A DNA stretch of 64,000 nucleotides from Macrotis lagotis (taxonomy: Eukaryota; Chordata; Mammalia; Peramelemorphia; Peramelidae). Both the position numbers and the translations under genes were made by a program. Under the pieces are notes generated by a model. The model had not been told where the DNA came from. It was given only the letters and a program-made list of their open reading frames with translations, and made no database searches. Shown one piece after another: positions 22,888-34,370 of this stretch (its first letter is position 1; every line of letters begins with the position of its first letter). Location of the stretch: the NCBI RefSeq assembly GCF_037893015.1, contig NC_133666.1:462234867-462298866 (forward strand). The letters are read 5' to 3'.

Positions 22888-23287
22888 TTCCTCAGCCCAA
22901 GACTATTTACAGCACTTCCAAGGCATTAGGGTTGGGTTTTTTGGGGGTACATCCCACTGAGAACTTTATCCCTCCAAGATCTTATGCTCTCTAGTCTGTG
23001 CTTTGATATGTAGATGACCACAGCACCACCCTATGCCCTGGGGCTATATAGAGAGATCCAGCTTAGTTATTTAGTATAGAAGCCCAAACTGCAATATGTG
23101 AGCATAGGCAAACAGCAGTGTCCTACCCCATCAAGAACAAAGAAATCTCTGTAGACTTCCCTTACTTGTCTCTGGGGGTGTAGGCTGCTTTCTCCCGATT
23201 CTGGCTACAGATTCTTTGGCCAACTCCACACTCATTCTGATGCAGCAGAATTCTCTCATCCCCCCTTAAAGCTGTTGCAGGTGATCT

Positions 23288-23349
23288 CTGGGCTGGGCTG
23301 GGCTGGGCTGGGTTGGGCTGGGCTGGGCTGGGCTGGGCTGGGCTGGGCT
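23288..23349 (+). repeat. (GGGCT)n pentanucleotide array
   Basis: About twelve GGGCT units with one GGGTT variant. Runs of GGG spaced by two bases meet the simple G-quadruplex pattern on the plus strand, and the element's own sense strand is the C-rich one. It lies in the 5' UTR of HAL1-like element 2. Confidence 0.9.
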
Positions 23350-23566
23350 ATGCGGAGGCTTTTTCCCCAACCCCCATTTCTTGTGAAATACACCTTTCCT
23401 GTGGAACTTCTAAGTTATCTTGGACTGGGAAAATGTATCACTCAATCTTTCTGTAAGTTCTACCCCTCTAAATTTTGGCTAGAGCCATCCTTTGTTTTGG
23501 GGGGGGGTTTGGGGGTTAGAGATCTCAGGGAAAGCTGCCTTCATGCTGCCATCTTGGCTCCACCCC

Positions 23567-26500
23567 CCAGTCTCACTTCATTTTATTCATTAAATATTAT
23601 TTATTTTATTTTAAATGAATATCCTCATAATTTGATGCAGTTTGAGTCAATACTGCTTATCAAGCAAACAAGCAAACACTCTGATACCTTGATAATATGA
23701 GCTTATCAAGCAATCAAATAATCACACTCTGATTGAGAATACCTGATTATTAGTTTTAGAGAGATAAATAACACCAAGGGATGATTTATAGATTTATAAT
23801 TTTAGAGGGAAAGAAGGGAGAATGTAAATGCTGAGTAAATTCTATTCAATAGATTTAGCCCAGAGAGGGGATAACATATATTCCTATTTAAGTTTAAAAA
23901 TATAACCTAATCTACAGGGCAGGGAAAGATAAGGGAAGAAGGGACTGATAAAAGGGAATGCAAAGGTATAAATGAAAATAAACTGAAAGTTAAATTTTTA
24001 AAAGAAAAATCAAAGGGGAAATGTAACAAGTTGTTGAGGAGGAATAACAGAAAGGGAAAGAAAAAATATAAATGAAGAAAGATAGCATGGAGGGAAATAC
24101 AGAATTAGTCATCTTAACTGTAAATGTGAATGGTATAAATTGTCCCATAAAACAGAAGCGGATAGCAAAATGGATTTAAAAAATAGAATCCTACAATATG
24201 TTGTTTACAACAAACACATTTGAAGCAAAGGTAAAAGCAAGATATATTATACCTGAGTTGAAGTAAAAAAATCTTGGGGTAGTAGTCCTAATCTCAGATA
24301 AAGTAAAAGCAAAAATCATTCTCATTAAAAGGTATAAGGAAGGAAACTGCATCTTCTTAAAAGGACCCATTGGTAATGAAACCATATCATTACTAAACAT
24401 GTAATGCACCTAGTGGTATACCATCCAGATTTCTAAAGGAAAAGCTGAGTGAATTACAAGGAGAAATAGAGAGCAAAACTTTAATAATTGGAGAACTTAA
24501 TCTCCCTCTCTTAGAACTAGATAAATATAACAACAAAATAAACAAGAAGGAAGTTAAGAATGTGAATGGAATCTTAGAAAACTTAGATATGATAGAGCTC
24601 TGGAGAAAACTTAATGGGAATAGATAAGAATATACCTTTTTCTTGGCAGTACATGGCACCTATAGCAAAATCGAACATATCCTAGGGCACAATTACCTTA
24701 TAATCAAAAGCAGAAAGGCAGAAATAATCAATACACACATCTCAGACCATGATGCAATAAAAATTACATGTAATAAAGAGCCATGGAAGCATAAACCAAG
24801 AACTAATTGAAATTAAATATACTTATCTTAAATAATGGGTGGATCAAACAATAAATAATAGAAATAATCAATAATTATATCCAAGAAAATGATATTAATG
24901 AGACATAATACCAAAATTTCTGGGATGCAGCCAAGGCAGTTTTGACGGGAAACTTTATATCTCTAAATGACTATATAAATGAAATAGAGAAAGAGGAGAT
25001 CAATGAATTGGATATGCAACTAAAAAAGTTATAAAAAGCATAAATTAAAGAATCCCAATTAAATACTAAATTAGAAATTCTGAAAATCAAGGGAGAGATT
25101 AATAAAATGGAAAGCAAGAAAATCATTAATCTCATAAGTATAACTAAGAATTGGTTTTATGAAAAAGTTAATAAAATAGACAAACCTTTGGTTAATCTGA
25201 TTTAAAAAAAAAAGAAAGAAGATAATCAAATTACCAGTATCAAAAATGAAATGGGTAAACTAACCACCAATGAAGAGGAAATGAAAGAGATAATTCTGAG
25301 CTACTTACCAAAATATATGCCAATAAATTTGATAACCTGAGTGAAATAGATGAATATTTAGAAAAATATAAACTGCCCAAATTAACAGAAGAGGGAATTA
25401 CATAAATAACCCCATTTCAGAAAAAGAAATTGAAGAAACCATCAATAAACTCCCTAAGAAAAAGTCTCCAGGTTCAGATGAATTTTGAAGTGAATTCTAC
25501 TAAACATTTAAGGAACGATTAGTTCCTATTCTATGTAAACTATTTTTAAAAATAGGAGAGGAAAAAGTTCTGCCAAACTCCTTTTATGATACTAACATTG
25601 TGCTAATACCTAAACCTTGAAGAACCAAAACAGACAAAGAAAATTATAGACCAATCTCCCTAATAAATATTGAAGCAAAAATCTTAAAGAAAATTATAGC
25701 AATAAGAATACAGAAAGTTATTTCTAGGATAATACATCATGATCAGGTAGGATTTATATTAGGTAGTCAAGGATGGTTCAACATTAGGAAAACACGCAGC
25801 ATAATTAAACACATCAAAACCAACAGAAATTTTATGATTATCTCAACAGATGCTGAAAAAGCCTTTGATAAACTACAACATCCATTACTATTAAAAATAG
25901 TAGATAGTTTAGGAATAAATACTAATCTATTAAATAATAATCTAAATAAAAATCTATTAAAATAATAAATAGTATCTACCTAAAACCATCAATAATTATT
26001 ATATGTAATGGAAATAAACCTGGAGCATTTCTCATAACTTCAAGGGTGAAAGAAGGCTATCTATTATCCCCATTACTATTCAATATAGCAAAGGAAATGC
26101 TAGCAGTAACAATAAGAGAAGAAAAAGAAATTGAAAGAATAGGAATTGACAATGAGGAAGCAAAACTTTCACTCTTTGCAGATGATATGATGGTATATTT
26201 AGAGAACCAGAGAAAATCATCTAAAAAAACTCCTTGAAACAATTAACAAATTCAGCAAAGTAGCAGAATTTAAATAAACCCACATAAAACATCAGCATTT
26301 ATATATATGAACAACAAAGTCCAAGAGGAAGAGATAGAAAGAGAAATTCCATTTAAAATAATTGTAGATAATATTAAATACTTTGGAAACTACCTCCCAA
26401 TACAAATCCAGAAACTGTATGAACACAGCTATAAAGCACTTCTCATCCAAATAAAGTCAGATCTAAATAATTGGGGAAATGTCAAATGCTCAAGGTTAGG

Positions 26501-28260
26501 TTGAGCAAATGTAATTAAAAATGACAATTCTACCCAAATTAAATTTTTTATTCAGTGCCTTACCAAACTACCAAATAACTACTTTACCGAGATAGAAAAA
26601 ATAGTAACAAAAATTCATCTGGAGCAACAGAAGGGCAAGAATAGCAAGGGAAATGATGAAAAAAATGTAAAAGAAGGTGGTCTAATTCTACCAGTTCTAA
26701 AAGTATACTATAAAGCAGCAGCAGTAGTCATCAAAACTGCCTGGTATTGGTTAAGAAATAAAGTAATGGATCAGTGGCTTAGGATGGGTTCTAAAAAAGT
26801 CCCGCTAAATGACTATAGCAATCTACTATTTAACAAACCCAAAGACATCAGCTTCTGGGATAAGACCTCATTTTTTTGACAAAAATTGTTGGGAAAATTG
26901 GAAAATGCTATGGCAAAATCTAGGCATAGATCCACATCTCACACCCTATGCCAAAATAATATCAAAATGGATACAGGAATTAAACATAAAAAGCAATATC
27001 AAAGATCAATTAATAGACCAAGAAATACTCTATCAGCTGAGGAAAGGGGATAAATTTATTGGAACACCTTATAAATTTCAAAATTTATGATTTTTTACTA
27101 TATTAAATTAAAAAGGGTTTGCACTAATAAAATCAATGCTGCCAAAATTAGAAGGAAAGCAGAAAGTTGGGAAGCAATCTTCACAACTAGGAGTTCTGAT
27201 AAAGGTCTCACTTCTAAAATATATAGAGAATTGCATCAAATTTATAAGGTCAGAAGCCATTCTCCAATTGATAAATGGTCAAAGGATATGTATGAAAAGA
27301 CAATTTTCAAATGAAGAAATTAAAACTATATATATAATCATATGAGAAAATGCTCCAAATCATTACTGATTAGAGAAATGCAAATTAAAATAACAATGAG
27401 GTATCACCTCACTTCTATCAGATTGGCCAAGATGAGAAAAAAGGAAAAATGACCAATGTTGGACAGGTTGTGAGGGGATTGGGACATTGATATATTGCTG
27501 GTGGAGTTGTGAACAGATCCAGCCTTTTTGGAGAGCAATATGGAACTATGTCCAAAGTGCAATAAAATTATTCATACCCTTTGACCCAGTTCATGACCCT
27601 TTGACCTAGGTCTATATCCAGAAGAAATTAAGGAAAAAGGAAAAAAGTTCAACATGTTCTAAAATATTCATAGCATCTCTTTTTTGTAGGGGCAAAGAAT
27701 TGGGAATTGAAGGGATGCCCATCACTTGGGGAATGGCTAAACAAGTTATGGTATACGAATACTATAGAATACTATTGTTTTATAAGAAACCATAAAAGTG
27801 GTTGAACTTTAAAGAAGCATGGAATGACTTATGTGATCTGATCCTGGGCGAAGGGAGTAGAGCCAAGAGAACAATGTACATATCAACAACACTGTGAAAT
27901 GAACAACCTTGATGGAAGCAGCTCCTCTCAGTCCATTGAGCTAGAACAACTGTATTAGACTGGCTATGCATTGTACTGTCCTCATCCAAAGGAAGAAAAG
28001 CAAAATAAAACAAAACTCACCAAAAAACCCAACCTTTCTGAATCTAATGAACATTTTATAAAAATTATCTCTTATTCCTTAAACCTAATTCCTCATATGA
28101 AAAATTACTAACCTGTAAACATGTTTATCAAAATGCAAATGTACAATGCTAACCTGACTGTTCCTTACTGAGGGGAGGGAGGTGGGAAGGGAAGGTGGAA
28201 AGAAATTTTATAATTTAAAAATAAACATTTGTATATCAATGAAAATAAATAAATAAAATT
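23567..28260 (+). mobile_element. L1 LINE, sense, 3' part (spacer end, ORF2, 3' UTR)
   Basis: It continues the L1 that starts at 18480. ORF2 runs from about 24087 to about 27840. The 3' UTR then ends in a run of aaaataaataaataaaattt near 28240-28260. The 3' UTR has a G-rich tract (ctgaggggagggaggtggga, about 28170). It is the only copy here in which endonuclease, RT and C-terminal parts of ORF2 are all readable in sense orientation, but it is riddled with stops. Confidence 0.8.
24087..27840 (+). pseudogene. L1 ORF2 (endonuclease / reverse transcriptase), broken
   Basis: ORF2 nicks target DNA and reverse-transcribes element RNA. The ATG at 24087 opens MEGNTELVILTVNVNGINCP, the start of the endonuclease domain. 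RT landmarks are KKSPGSDEF (near 25460), LIPKP-like and [13 protein letters not shown] (near 25640), [10 protein letters not shown] (about 25735), and the catalytic [11 protein letters not shown] (26148-26200). The C-terminal region includes WQNLGIDPHLTPYAKIISKW (26908 on). Many stops and shifts occur (for example TGA at 25486-25488 after SDEF). It is a fossil copy. Confidence 0.8.
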
Positions 28261-29212
28261 TAAAAAACAAATGTATAGTACTTATTGTAAAAGGTTTTCT
28301 TAAAATGGAAATTTATCATTTTATATTAAATTCTACCATATACATGGCAATGTTTTTTATTTTCTTCTTTTATATTTGTTTAATAAAATAAAATTATTAA
28401 AAAAGACTGTCAGAAAGAAGAAAAAAGAGAGAAACCATATGTGAAAAAAAATCATTCAGGAGAAAAAGGGAATAAGAAAGTGAGAGATAATACCTATTGC
28501 TTGCCCAAGCAGTTGAGACATTAATCTTTTCTACATTGATTATTGCTTTGAATAAATATTCTAAATGTTAAATGAAAGTCTCTGGTTGATTGCTGTAGCA
28601 AAATCTAATACTTCTTGGACAGATCTAAAAAGAGCTTAATTCTGATTTTACTCAACGGAAAATCTGAGTAAGGATACTAAAAAGATATAATGAGAATATT
28701 TTTAATTATTAATAAGTCTCTAAGTTTGAATCTGGATTCATCAGTCCAGAGTTCTGCTTTTGTATAATTCACATGTTTGCCAACTTGAAATTAAATGGAA
28801 ATTGTAATGGAAAGCTCTACATGCTGCTTGAAGTTCTTGAAATTCTAATATATGTTGACAGACACATACAGATACACACACGTGTGTTCTATTGCTTTGT
28901 CATTTACAACTCAACACAAAGAAAATCCAGAAAAGAGGATGAATAAGATTATAGGATCAAGACTCAAGCAAGAAAGTTCACTTTAATAACTAGACCTTCA
29001 GGAAAGAAAAAAGAATTATTATGCAAGCAATATGGAAACTAGTTGTGAGTATTTCAAATGTGGAAACTTAATCGCTTAGTGCAGAGTTAAAACTAGAGAT
29101 ATAATTAACTGACTGAAATAAAATGGATTTCTTCATATTGAAAATATTCTAATTAAGCTTGACATGTAATCATGTTGGCCTCCTTTTACATAGGAAAAAA
29201 CTTTTTGACTGG
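28261..29212. other. Unassigned AT-rich sequence
   Basis: No gene, RNA or repeat was recognised apart from a short CA/TG patch near 28860-28890. Confidence 0.45.
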
Positions 29213-29226
29213 CATAATTTCCTTTT
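29213..29226 (+). repeat. Target site duplication, left copy (C1orf43 retrocopy)
   Basis: CATAATTTCCTTTT, identical to 30749-30762. The TTTT side is where the antisense poly(A) tail begins, so the exact edge within the T run is ambiguous. Confidence 0.9.
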
Positions 29227-30748
29227 TTTAATTTTTTTGGCTGTTTTATTAACCATTTTATAAAGAAAGGCTAGTACAGTGACTTCTTGGGGAGGCAGGG
29301 GAAGGGGAATATGGAATTAGTGGCTATATCACATCAGTTCCTCTAAGTCTCATTGCAAGGCAGTACACTAAACACAACACAAATTTGAATAGGGTTTGTT
29401 TTAAGTATAACACCCTAGCTCCTGTCCACCCTTTTCACACCACGACTTTAATATGTCCATGGGCTAGAGTCCCCATCCAAATAGGTAAGATATGGTTTCC
29501 ACTTCCAACATAAGTGCCCCCTCTCCTACCCCCACTAACCTATTTAGAATAAATCTGCTTTTGGGAGAGGTCAAAAAATAATCATGATCAATAATAAAAT
29601 GGGTAAGGAGGAAGTGACACAGACAGAAGAAAAATATGTGGATTCAACTCCATAAAAATGCTTTTGGAGAGGGAGATTCCCGAGGGCCTCATGGAACTTC
29701 AAGTTCTACAACAGATAGAGGGATAAGCTAAGGAAGGATTTCCAGGAACACATTACAAAAAATTCTGAGCATAATAACGATAATACTGCTGTCTCCTGCC
29801 CTGGAGAAATCCCTGGGTACTAAGACTGGAATCTCATAGTAGAACCATATTGACTATGGCTATCCCCAAATTCAGTCAGAGAGTGCTCTCTAGGGTGTTG
29901 TAGTTATCCTTAAAACTCTTCAGCTCTAGGAAGTGCTTAGCTCTTTTATTCTTCTGGCTGGAGGGCAGATAAGTGACTTGGATAGTTGTTGGGGAGGAAA
30001 CTTCAGGACTGTGTTAGATCCTTAGATGCTGACTGGTGCTGTGGCTGGGAACTTCCACTTCGAGCTTTGACAGCAGCAGCTAGTTCACTCAGTGCCTCCT
30101 GATAGTGTAAATATTCAGTCTGGCCAAAGACACCAGTTCCATATCGAGCTGTTTCATAGCCATCTAGCAAGGTATCAGTGAGAGCTTTGCAGACACCCTT
30201 GAAGGGGGTACTTGTGTTTCGAAGCTCCAGCAGATAGGAGTGGTAATTCTTGCCCATCAGAGAATGAGGATGCCGGCCTTCTGAACGGAATGGTATCTCA
30301 GAGGCACGAATGGCATCCAATGCTTTCATTCTGTACAAGTAGTTGTAGCAATGTTGATTTCCTGGTGTCTCCAGCTGCAAAAGTCTGGCATCATCCTCTT
30401 CAAGAAGCTGGAGTTCATACTTTACATCCTGGACCTTGGATAGTCGGATGTCAATCTCTTCCTTCAGATCCTTGGGAGCATTGTGTCCCACAGGGACATA
30501 AGGACCTCTTCGAGACTTCATAGCAAAGCGCATGCTCTGCCTCTTCACAAAAATGAAGAGCAGCACAAATACCAAGCTCCCATCCGGACAGCTGGACGCC
30601 AGGGTCTCCCTCCAGCTTCTTTAGCTCTGGCTCCTTAGCAGCAAGGGCCCTAGGGCTCCAGGACCGGCCCTGGCCATTTCCCTATGGGGGGAAGCCAAAG
30701 CCTGGTCCTGTCGGAAAACATGGTGGCCGGGGAGAGCGAGGGACACTC
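29227..30748 (-). pseudogene. C1orf43: Processed retrocopy of C1orf43 (NICE-3), intronless, mostly open frame
   Basis: C1orf43 encodes a ~253-residue protein with an N-terminal membrane anchor; its role is poorly defined. The minus strand keeps the anchor SLVFVLLFIFVKRQSMRFAM, then SRRGPYVPVGHNAPKDLKEE, NYLYRMKALDAIRASEIPF, LRNTSTPFKGVCKALTDTLL and ETARYGTGVFGQTEYLHYQE, with no introns. The frame is open from 30575 to a TGA at 30003-30005. That stop follows loss of two bases after LTQS; the original C-terminus (SSQKNKRAKHFLELKSF, LESTL) continues in another frame to a TGA at 29876-29878. The original start appears changed from ATG to CTG (30600-30602), and about a dozen N-terminal codons are missing. 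A 5' UTR part, a 3' UTR of about 650 bp, an AATAAA (29245-29250), a T run and 14-bp target duplications show L1-mediated insertion. The gene match is from memory. Confidence 0.9.
29245..29250 (-). promoter_or_regulatory. Poly(A) signal of the retrocopy
   Basis: TTTATT on the plus strand is AATAAA on the retrocopy strand. It lies about 15 bases before the A tail (plus-strand T runs at 29223-29238), as expected for a copied mRNA 3' end. Confidence 0.8.
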
Positions 30749-30762
30749 CATAATTTCCTTTT
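30749..30762 (+). repeat. Target site duplication, right copy (C1orf43 retrocopy)
   Basis: CATAATTTCCTTTT, partner of 29213-29226, directly beyond the retrocopy 5' end. Confidence 0.9.
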
Positions 30763-30779
30763 AATAAATCCTTATTGGT

Positions 30780-30860
30780 TATGTGTGTGTGTGTGTATCT
30801 ATCTGCATATATAGAGATATATATTTATGGTTGTATATAGCTATATTTATCTACGAAATT
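30780..30860 (+). repeat. (TG)n followed by TA-rich simple repeat
   Basis: tatgtgtgtgtgtgtgta then a tatctatctgcatatata-type stretch with atatatatttatgg. Short and imperfect. Confidence 0.8.
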
Positions 30861-31154
30861 GTAAATTGTGGATTGATGCTTTGTTCTAGTATATATTTTA
30901 TGAAAATTGTCTTCACAGACTCGTGTTTATTTCCCCTGATCCTAGGGGGTTATGAGTCTGATGAGTAGCATATTAGAGAGAAAGGTTTCAGATAACTGTC
31001 TTGTATTAACTCTGTATAATTCAAGCAATTAGAAGTTAAATAGGAAGCCAGAGGAGGAACCAGGGAAAATGTCTAATGTATTGTTTTGTTTGGGCTGGGG
31101 AGGAGGGGAGCTCCTTGAAGAAGGAGGTCTTAATTTGTTATGCATACTTTGTCT

Positions 31155-31345
31155 GTGACTGTTATTTATTTACTAGAAGAGATCTAAAAGATTATCTAAT
31201 TCAATCTCCTCATTTTTACAGTGGAGGAAACTGAAACTCAGAGGTCAAGTTACCTGACAAAGGTGTCATGGTTAGTATGTAGCAGAATTCAGGCCAGGAG
31301 TCTAGTTTCAAAACTGACATTTTTCCATTTTACTTTGCCTCCCAG
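31155..31345 (-). repeat. MIR-type SINE, antisense
   Basis: The plus strand reads aagattatctaattcaatct, cctcatttttacagtggagg, aaactgaaactcagaggtca, then gcagaattcaggccaggagt and attttactttgcctccc. This is a reversed MIR. Confidence 0.65.
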
Positions 31346-31669
31346 GCTCACATATGTACATATGCATATATGTTGCATGCTGTCTCCTCTCCCCCCAAAA
31401 AATCTATCATGAAGTCAAAGATTAATTTAATTTCCAGACTGGGCTACCTGTGCTTTTGCTTATATTGGATATAAATCCTTTTAAACTTGGCTGTAGTAAC
31501 TAAAATAAATAATAAAATAAAATCTAGAAATTTACTGTGAATTTCATTTATTCTAAATTTCACCAGTTAACTAGCTTTTTCAAATTCAGTTCTTTGTAAA
31601 AACCTCATAGGAAGTATATTCTACAGAGTTCTATATTGCAATCATCCTGAAGTTATTTCCACTCTTAGT

Positions 31670-31775
31670 ACTTAATAACTGGGTAACAACTTCTCTAAGA
31701 ACCTATTTCCTAATTTTTAGAATAAAGGTAATGGCCCCTAAGGTCTCTTTTGACTCCAAATTTGTGAGTGTAAGA
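31670..31775 (+). repeat. MIR-type SINE fragment, sense
   Basis: aactgggtaacaacttctct, aagaacctatttcctaattt, taaaggtaatggcccctaag, gtctcttttgactcc: a MIR core and following block, diverged. Confidence 0.45.
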
Positions 31776-32114
31776 AGATAATGAGTATCAGAATTAATCT
31801 TATGGAGAAGCAAAGTAACTGTCATTTCAACATCAAGTTGTTATTGATTGTTCTATTACAAAATTGGAGGAAACCTTAGAAGTCAACTCTTCTAAACTTC
31901 AATGAAAGGTAAGACATCACTTCTGCAACATCTAAACTTTTAAAATCTAATTCTGCCAATGTTCACATACTTTGCTTGACTGACTCTAGAAATGGAAGGC
32001 TCACTACCTCATTTGATCTCAGCTTCCAAATATATAAAATGGAAAAATTATATTTGCACTATCTACCTCATGTTTGGAAGGAAAGAACTTGCCAACTGTA
32101 CTGTCAACATACTG

Positions 32115-32178
32115 TAATATAGTAGTGGTAGTATTAATAGTAGTAGTACTAGTAATAGTAATAGTAGTAGTAGTTAGC
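32115..32178 (+). repeat. Imperfect TAG/TAA trinucleotide repeat
   Basis: An array of tag, taa and tac triplets (agtagtggtagtattaatag and on), degenerate. On the complementary strand it is CTA-rich. Confidence 0.75.
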
Positions 32179-32544
32179 TGTAGTTTAAAAAATGATAATT
32201 ATCATGATATCATGATCGTACCTTTATTATCAATATAATGTTATGAAACTGGTCATTTCATCTTTTTTAGAATAATAATTTTCAGGAAAACATTCTTTTC
32301 AAGTACATTGATTCCAAAATCATTTTCCTCTAAGTTTAACACATTAGTATTAATTCTATCCCTGAGAAATAAATGATAATTCTACTCCATCTTCCAGATG
32401 ACAGTATTTCAAAGCTTTGAAAAAATTTATCATGCCTGCCAATGCATTTTCTATATGCATATAACAATATGTATGTGTATAAGTATCTAAGTATGCATAG
32501 ATAAACAAATGTGTATTGTGCATTTATCTCCTTTGTTATTATGA

Positions 32545-32640
32545 ATGGGAATTATAGCATTGTTTCTATATATATTCCCAGTGCCTAGCTCATTCCTTGA
32601 CACATAATAAGAACTTAATAGTTATCGAATGATTGAATCT
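32545..32640 (+). repeat. L2/MIR 3' tail, sense
   Basis: cccagtgcctagctcattcc, ttgacacataataagaactt, aatagttatcgaatgattga: a diverged version of the CTGGCACATAGTAGGCACTT..AATAAATG tail. Confidence 0.55.
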
Positions 32641-32724
32641 TAACCTACTTTAAGAAACACAATAATGCATACCCTTGACAAGTTTGACAAAATATTTCAT
32701 TTACCTCTGCAAAAGAATCAATAA

Positions 32725-32895
32725 ATTTAAATGTAGAAGGAAACTTAGAAGCCATCAGTCTTAACCCCTCACTTTACAAATAAGGGTCATACAGCTAACA
32801 AATATCCAAGACAAGATTTGAGCCCAAGTTTTCTTTTCTCAAAGTCCAATGTTTTTTTATCAACTACTCCATCACTATTATACCAAATGCTACTG
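32725..32895 (-). repeat. MIR-type SINE, antisense
   Basis: The plus strand reads agaaggaaacttagaagcca, tcttaacccctcactttaca, aataagggtcatacagctaa, caagatttgagcccaagttt, then ctcaaagtccaatg. This is a reversed MIR head and core. Confidence 0.65.
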
Positions 32896-33817
32896 CCTCT
32901 TTGCTACTGAAAAGTGCTATCACTACATAGAGGATGATTGAGATTGAATTGAAAATAATTTAAAGACCTTTTCTTTTCCTAAAATGATAAAGTACCAGTA
33001 TTGCTGGTCAAGTTCATGACTTTTTACATGTAGTCCCTTGAGAGTAAAAACAGGAGTCTTCTTCACTTCATTTGGGAATAATTTTAATCATCAGCTATCT
33101 TCCTCAGCAACTTGACAAGTTAAAGTCAAAATTCTAGGCCCTTCTTGCTATCAGTAACTAGACACAGACATGTAGGAACCTTATACTGGATTCACCAAAC
33201 CACAGGAACATTTTAAGATCTATCTCCTAAGTACCCACCTAAAGTCACCCACACACAAAGGACACTTAAGGAAGGGATTCTAGGCACTGTACAATGAAAA
33301 TTTCTTGGCAGGCATGATCCTAGCTCTGAAGCTATAGAGGGTTTGCCTTATAATCATCTCTTTGGGCCCAGAAAGGTAACAAATCACATCACCTGTGTTA
33401 GAGTCCTCTTCATTCTGTTATATATAGCTCCTATGCTAGCTGCCTCAGCAAGATAGAGGAAAGGGAATGGAGGATTGCTATTGATGAGAATATATTTACA
33501 GCTTTATCCCTGGTGTGGGGCTGGTCTCTTGATGCTGTAAACCTGTAACCCTTCCTCTCTCCTAGAGTCTCTGCTAGGACAATGAATTTCATTCACTGGC
33601 TGCTAGGTGTTGTGCTAGTCAAGCACATGTGAATTTTTTTGCTGGCATCTGCATTCTGAATCCCAAGGCATTTCACCATTGCCCTTTGCTGATATAGTTC
33701 TCAGCTGAGCTTATGGGGATGCAGGAAAGTCAGCCACATATATTTGCAGGCTTCAAACAGTCTTGTTACATGATTTCTAATAGGAAATAAAGAAACCTTG
33801 GAGCTGATGATCATTTT
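32896..33817. other. Unassigned sequence
   Basis: No gene, RNA or repeat was recognised. Base composition is less AT-rich than the neighbouring DNA, but no splice-flanked open frame of note was seen. Confidence 0.35.
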
Positions 33818-33833
33818 GAAATTAGTCTATTAT
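33818..33833 (+). repeat. Target site duplication, left copy (WSINE1)
   Basis: GAAATTAGTCTATTAT, identical over 16 bp to 33976-33991. Confidence 0.92.
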
Positions 33834-33975
33834 AGGGGCGGCTAGGTGGCGCACTGGCCCTGGAGTCAGGAGTATCTGAGTTCAGATTTTACCTCAGACA
33901 CTTAATAATTACCTAGCTGTGTGGCCACTTTAAGCCTATTGCCTTGCAAAAACCTAAAAAAAAAAAAAAGTAAAA
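33834..33975 (+). repeat. WSINE1-type SINE, sense, internally deleted, perfect target duplication
   Basis: It begins aggggcggctaggtggcgca, then jumps to ctggccctggagtcaggagt, missing about 15 bases of the usual agtggataaagcaccgg. The B-box region and the ctagctgtgtggccactt core are present. Several bases of cttgggcaagc are also lost. It ends in an A run. The 16-bp target copies are identical, so the insertion is relatively young. The deletion removes part of the region after the A box. Confidence 0.9.
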
Positions 33976-34224
33976 GAAATTAGTCTATTATGATTATGTA
34001 GCAGCACAAAGCAGCACTGAGTGTGTCAAGAAAAACAGAGAAGCAATGTAAGATGTCCAAGAGTCACAGTACCCCTAGTTTCTTATCCTCATGTTAGTAT
34101 ACTCTATGGATATGGGTCAATTCAATAATAAAAGAAATTTCTTTCCATTTTTTTTTAAAGTAGGTAACCCTTTATAATGTTGTTTCATTACCAAAGACCA
34201 CTATCAGAATAGCAAAATAGCTGG

Positions 34225-34370
34225 AATGAACAAATGAATGAATGAATAAAAATAACTTAATAAACACTATATGAAAAGCACTGAAGATAAAAGTTGAAAA
34301 ACAAGGTAGTCACTACTGTCAAAAAAGTTGCCATTCTAATAGGGGAAAACAACATATATAGGAAGTTTAA
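34225..34370 (-). repeat. L2 3' end, antisense
   Basis: The plus strand reads gaatgaatgaataaaaataa, acttaataaacactatatga, aaagcactgaagataaaagt, and ttgccattctaatagggga: a reversed L2 tail. Confidence 0.55.

Larger units (their letters stand above)
20826..23566 (-). mobile_element. HAL1-like (ORF2-less L1) element 2, antisense, inserted in the sense L1
   Basis: The minus strand begins gggggtggagccaagatggc at about 23566. A 5' UTR with a GGGCT pentanucleotide array follows, then ORF1 (22887-21858), then about 1 kb of CT-rich 3' sequence ending in a T run near 20823-20830 (the antisense poly(A) tail). ORF2 is absent. Architecture and sequence order match element 1 (10859-13522) and element 3 (44091-46772), so the three are one family rather than three chance deletions. 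I could not define the target duplication. Confidence 0.75.

Noticed and set aside
23275-23700. 141-codon frame with GLGWA repeats
   Set aside because: It is a translation of the GGGCT array and flanking 5' UTR of an antisense element.
25000-27345. Several short plus-strand frames as separate small genes
   Set aside because: They are pieces of one broken L1 ORF2.
30212-30523. 103-codon plus-strand frame
   Set aside because: It is the reverse-strand shadow of the C1orf43 retrocopy.
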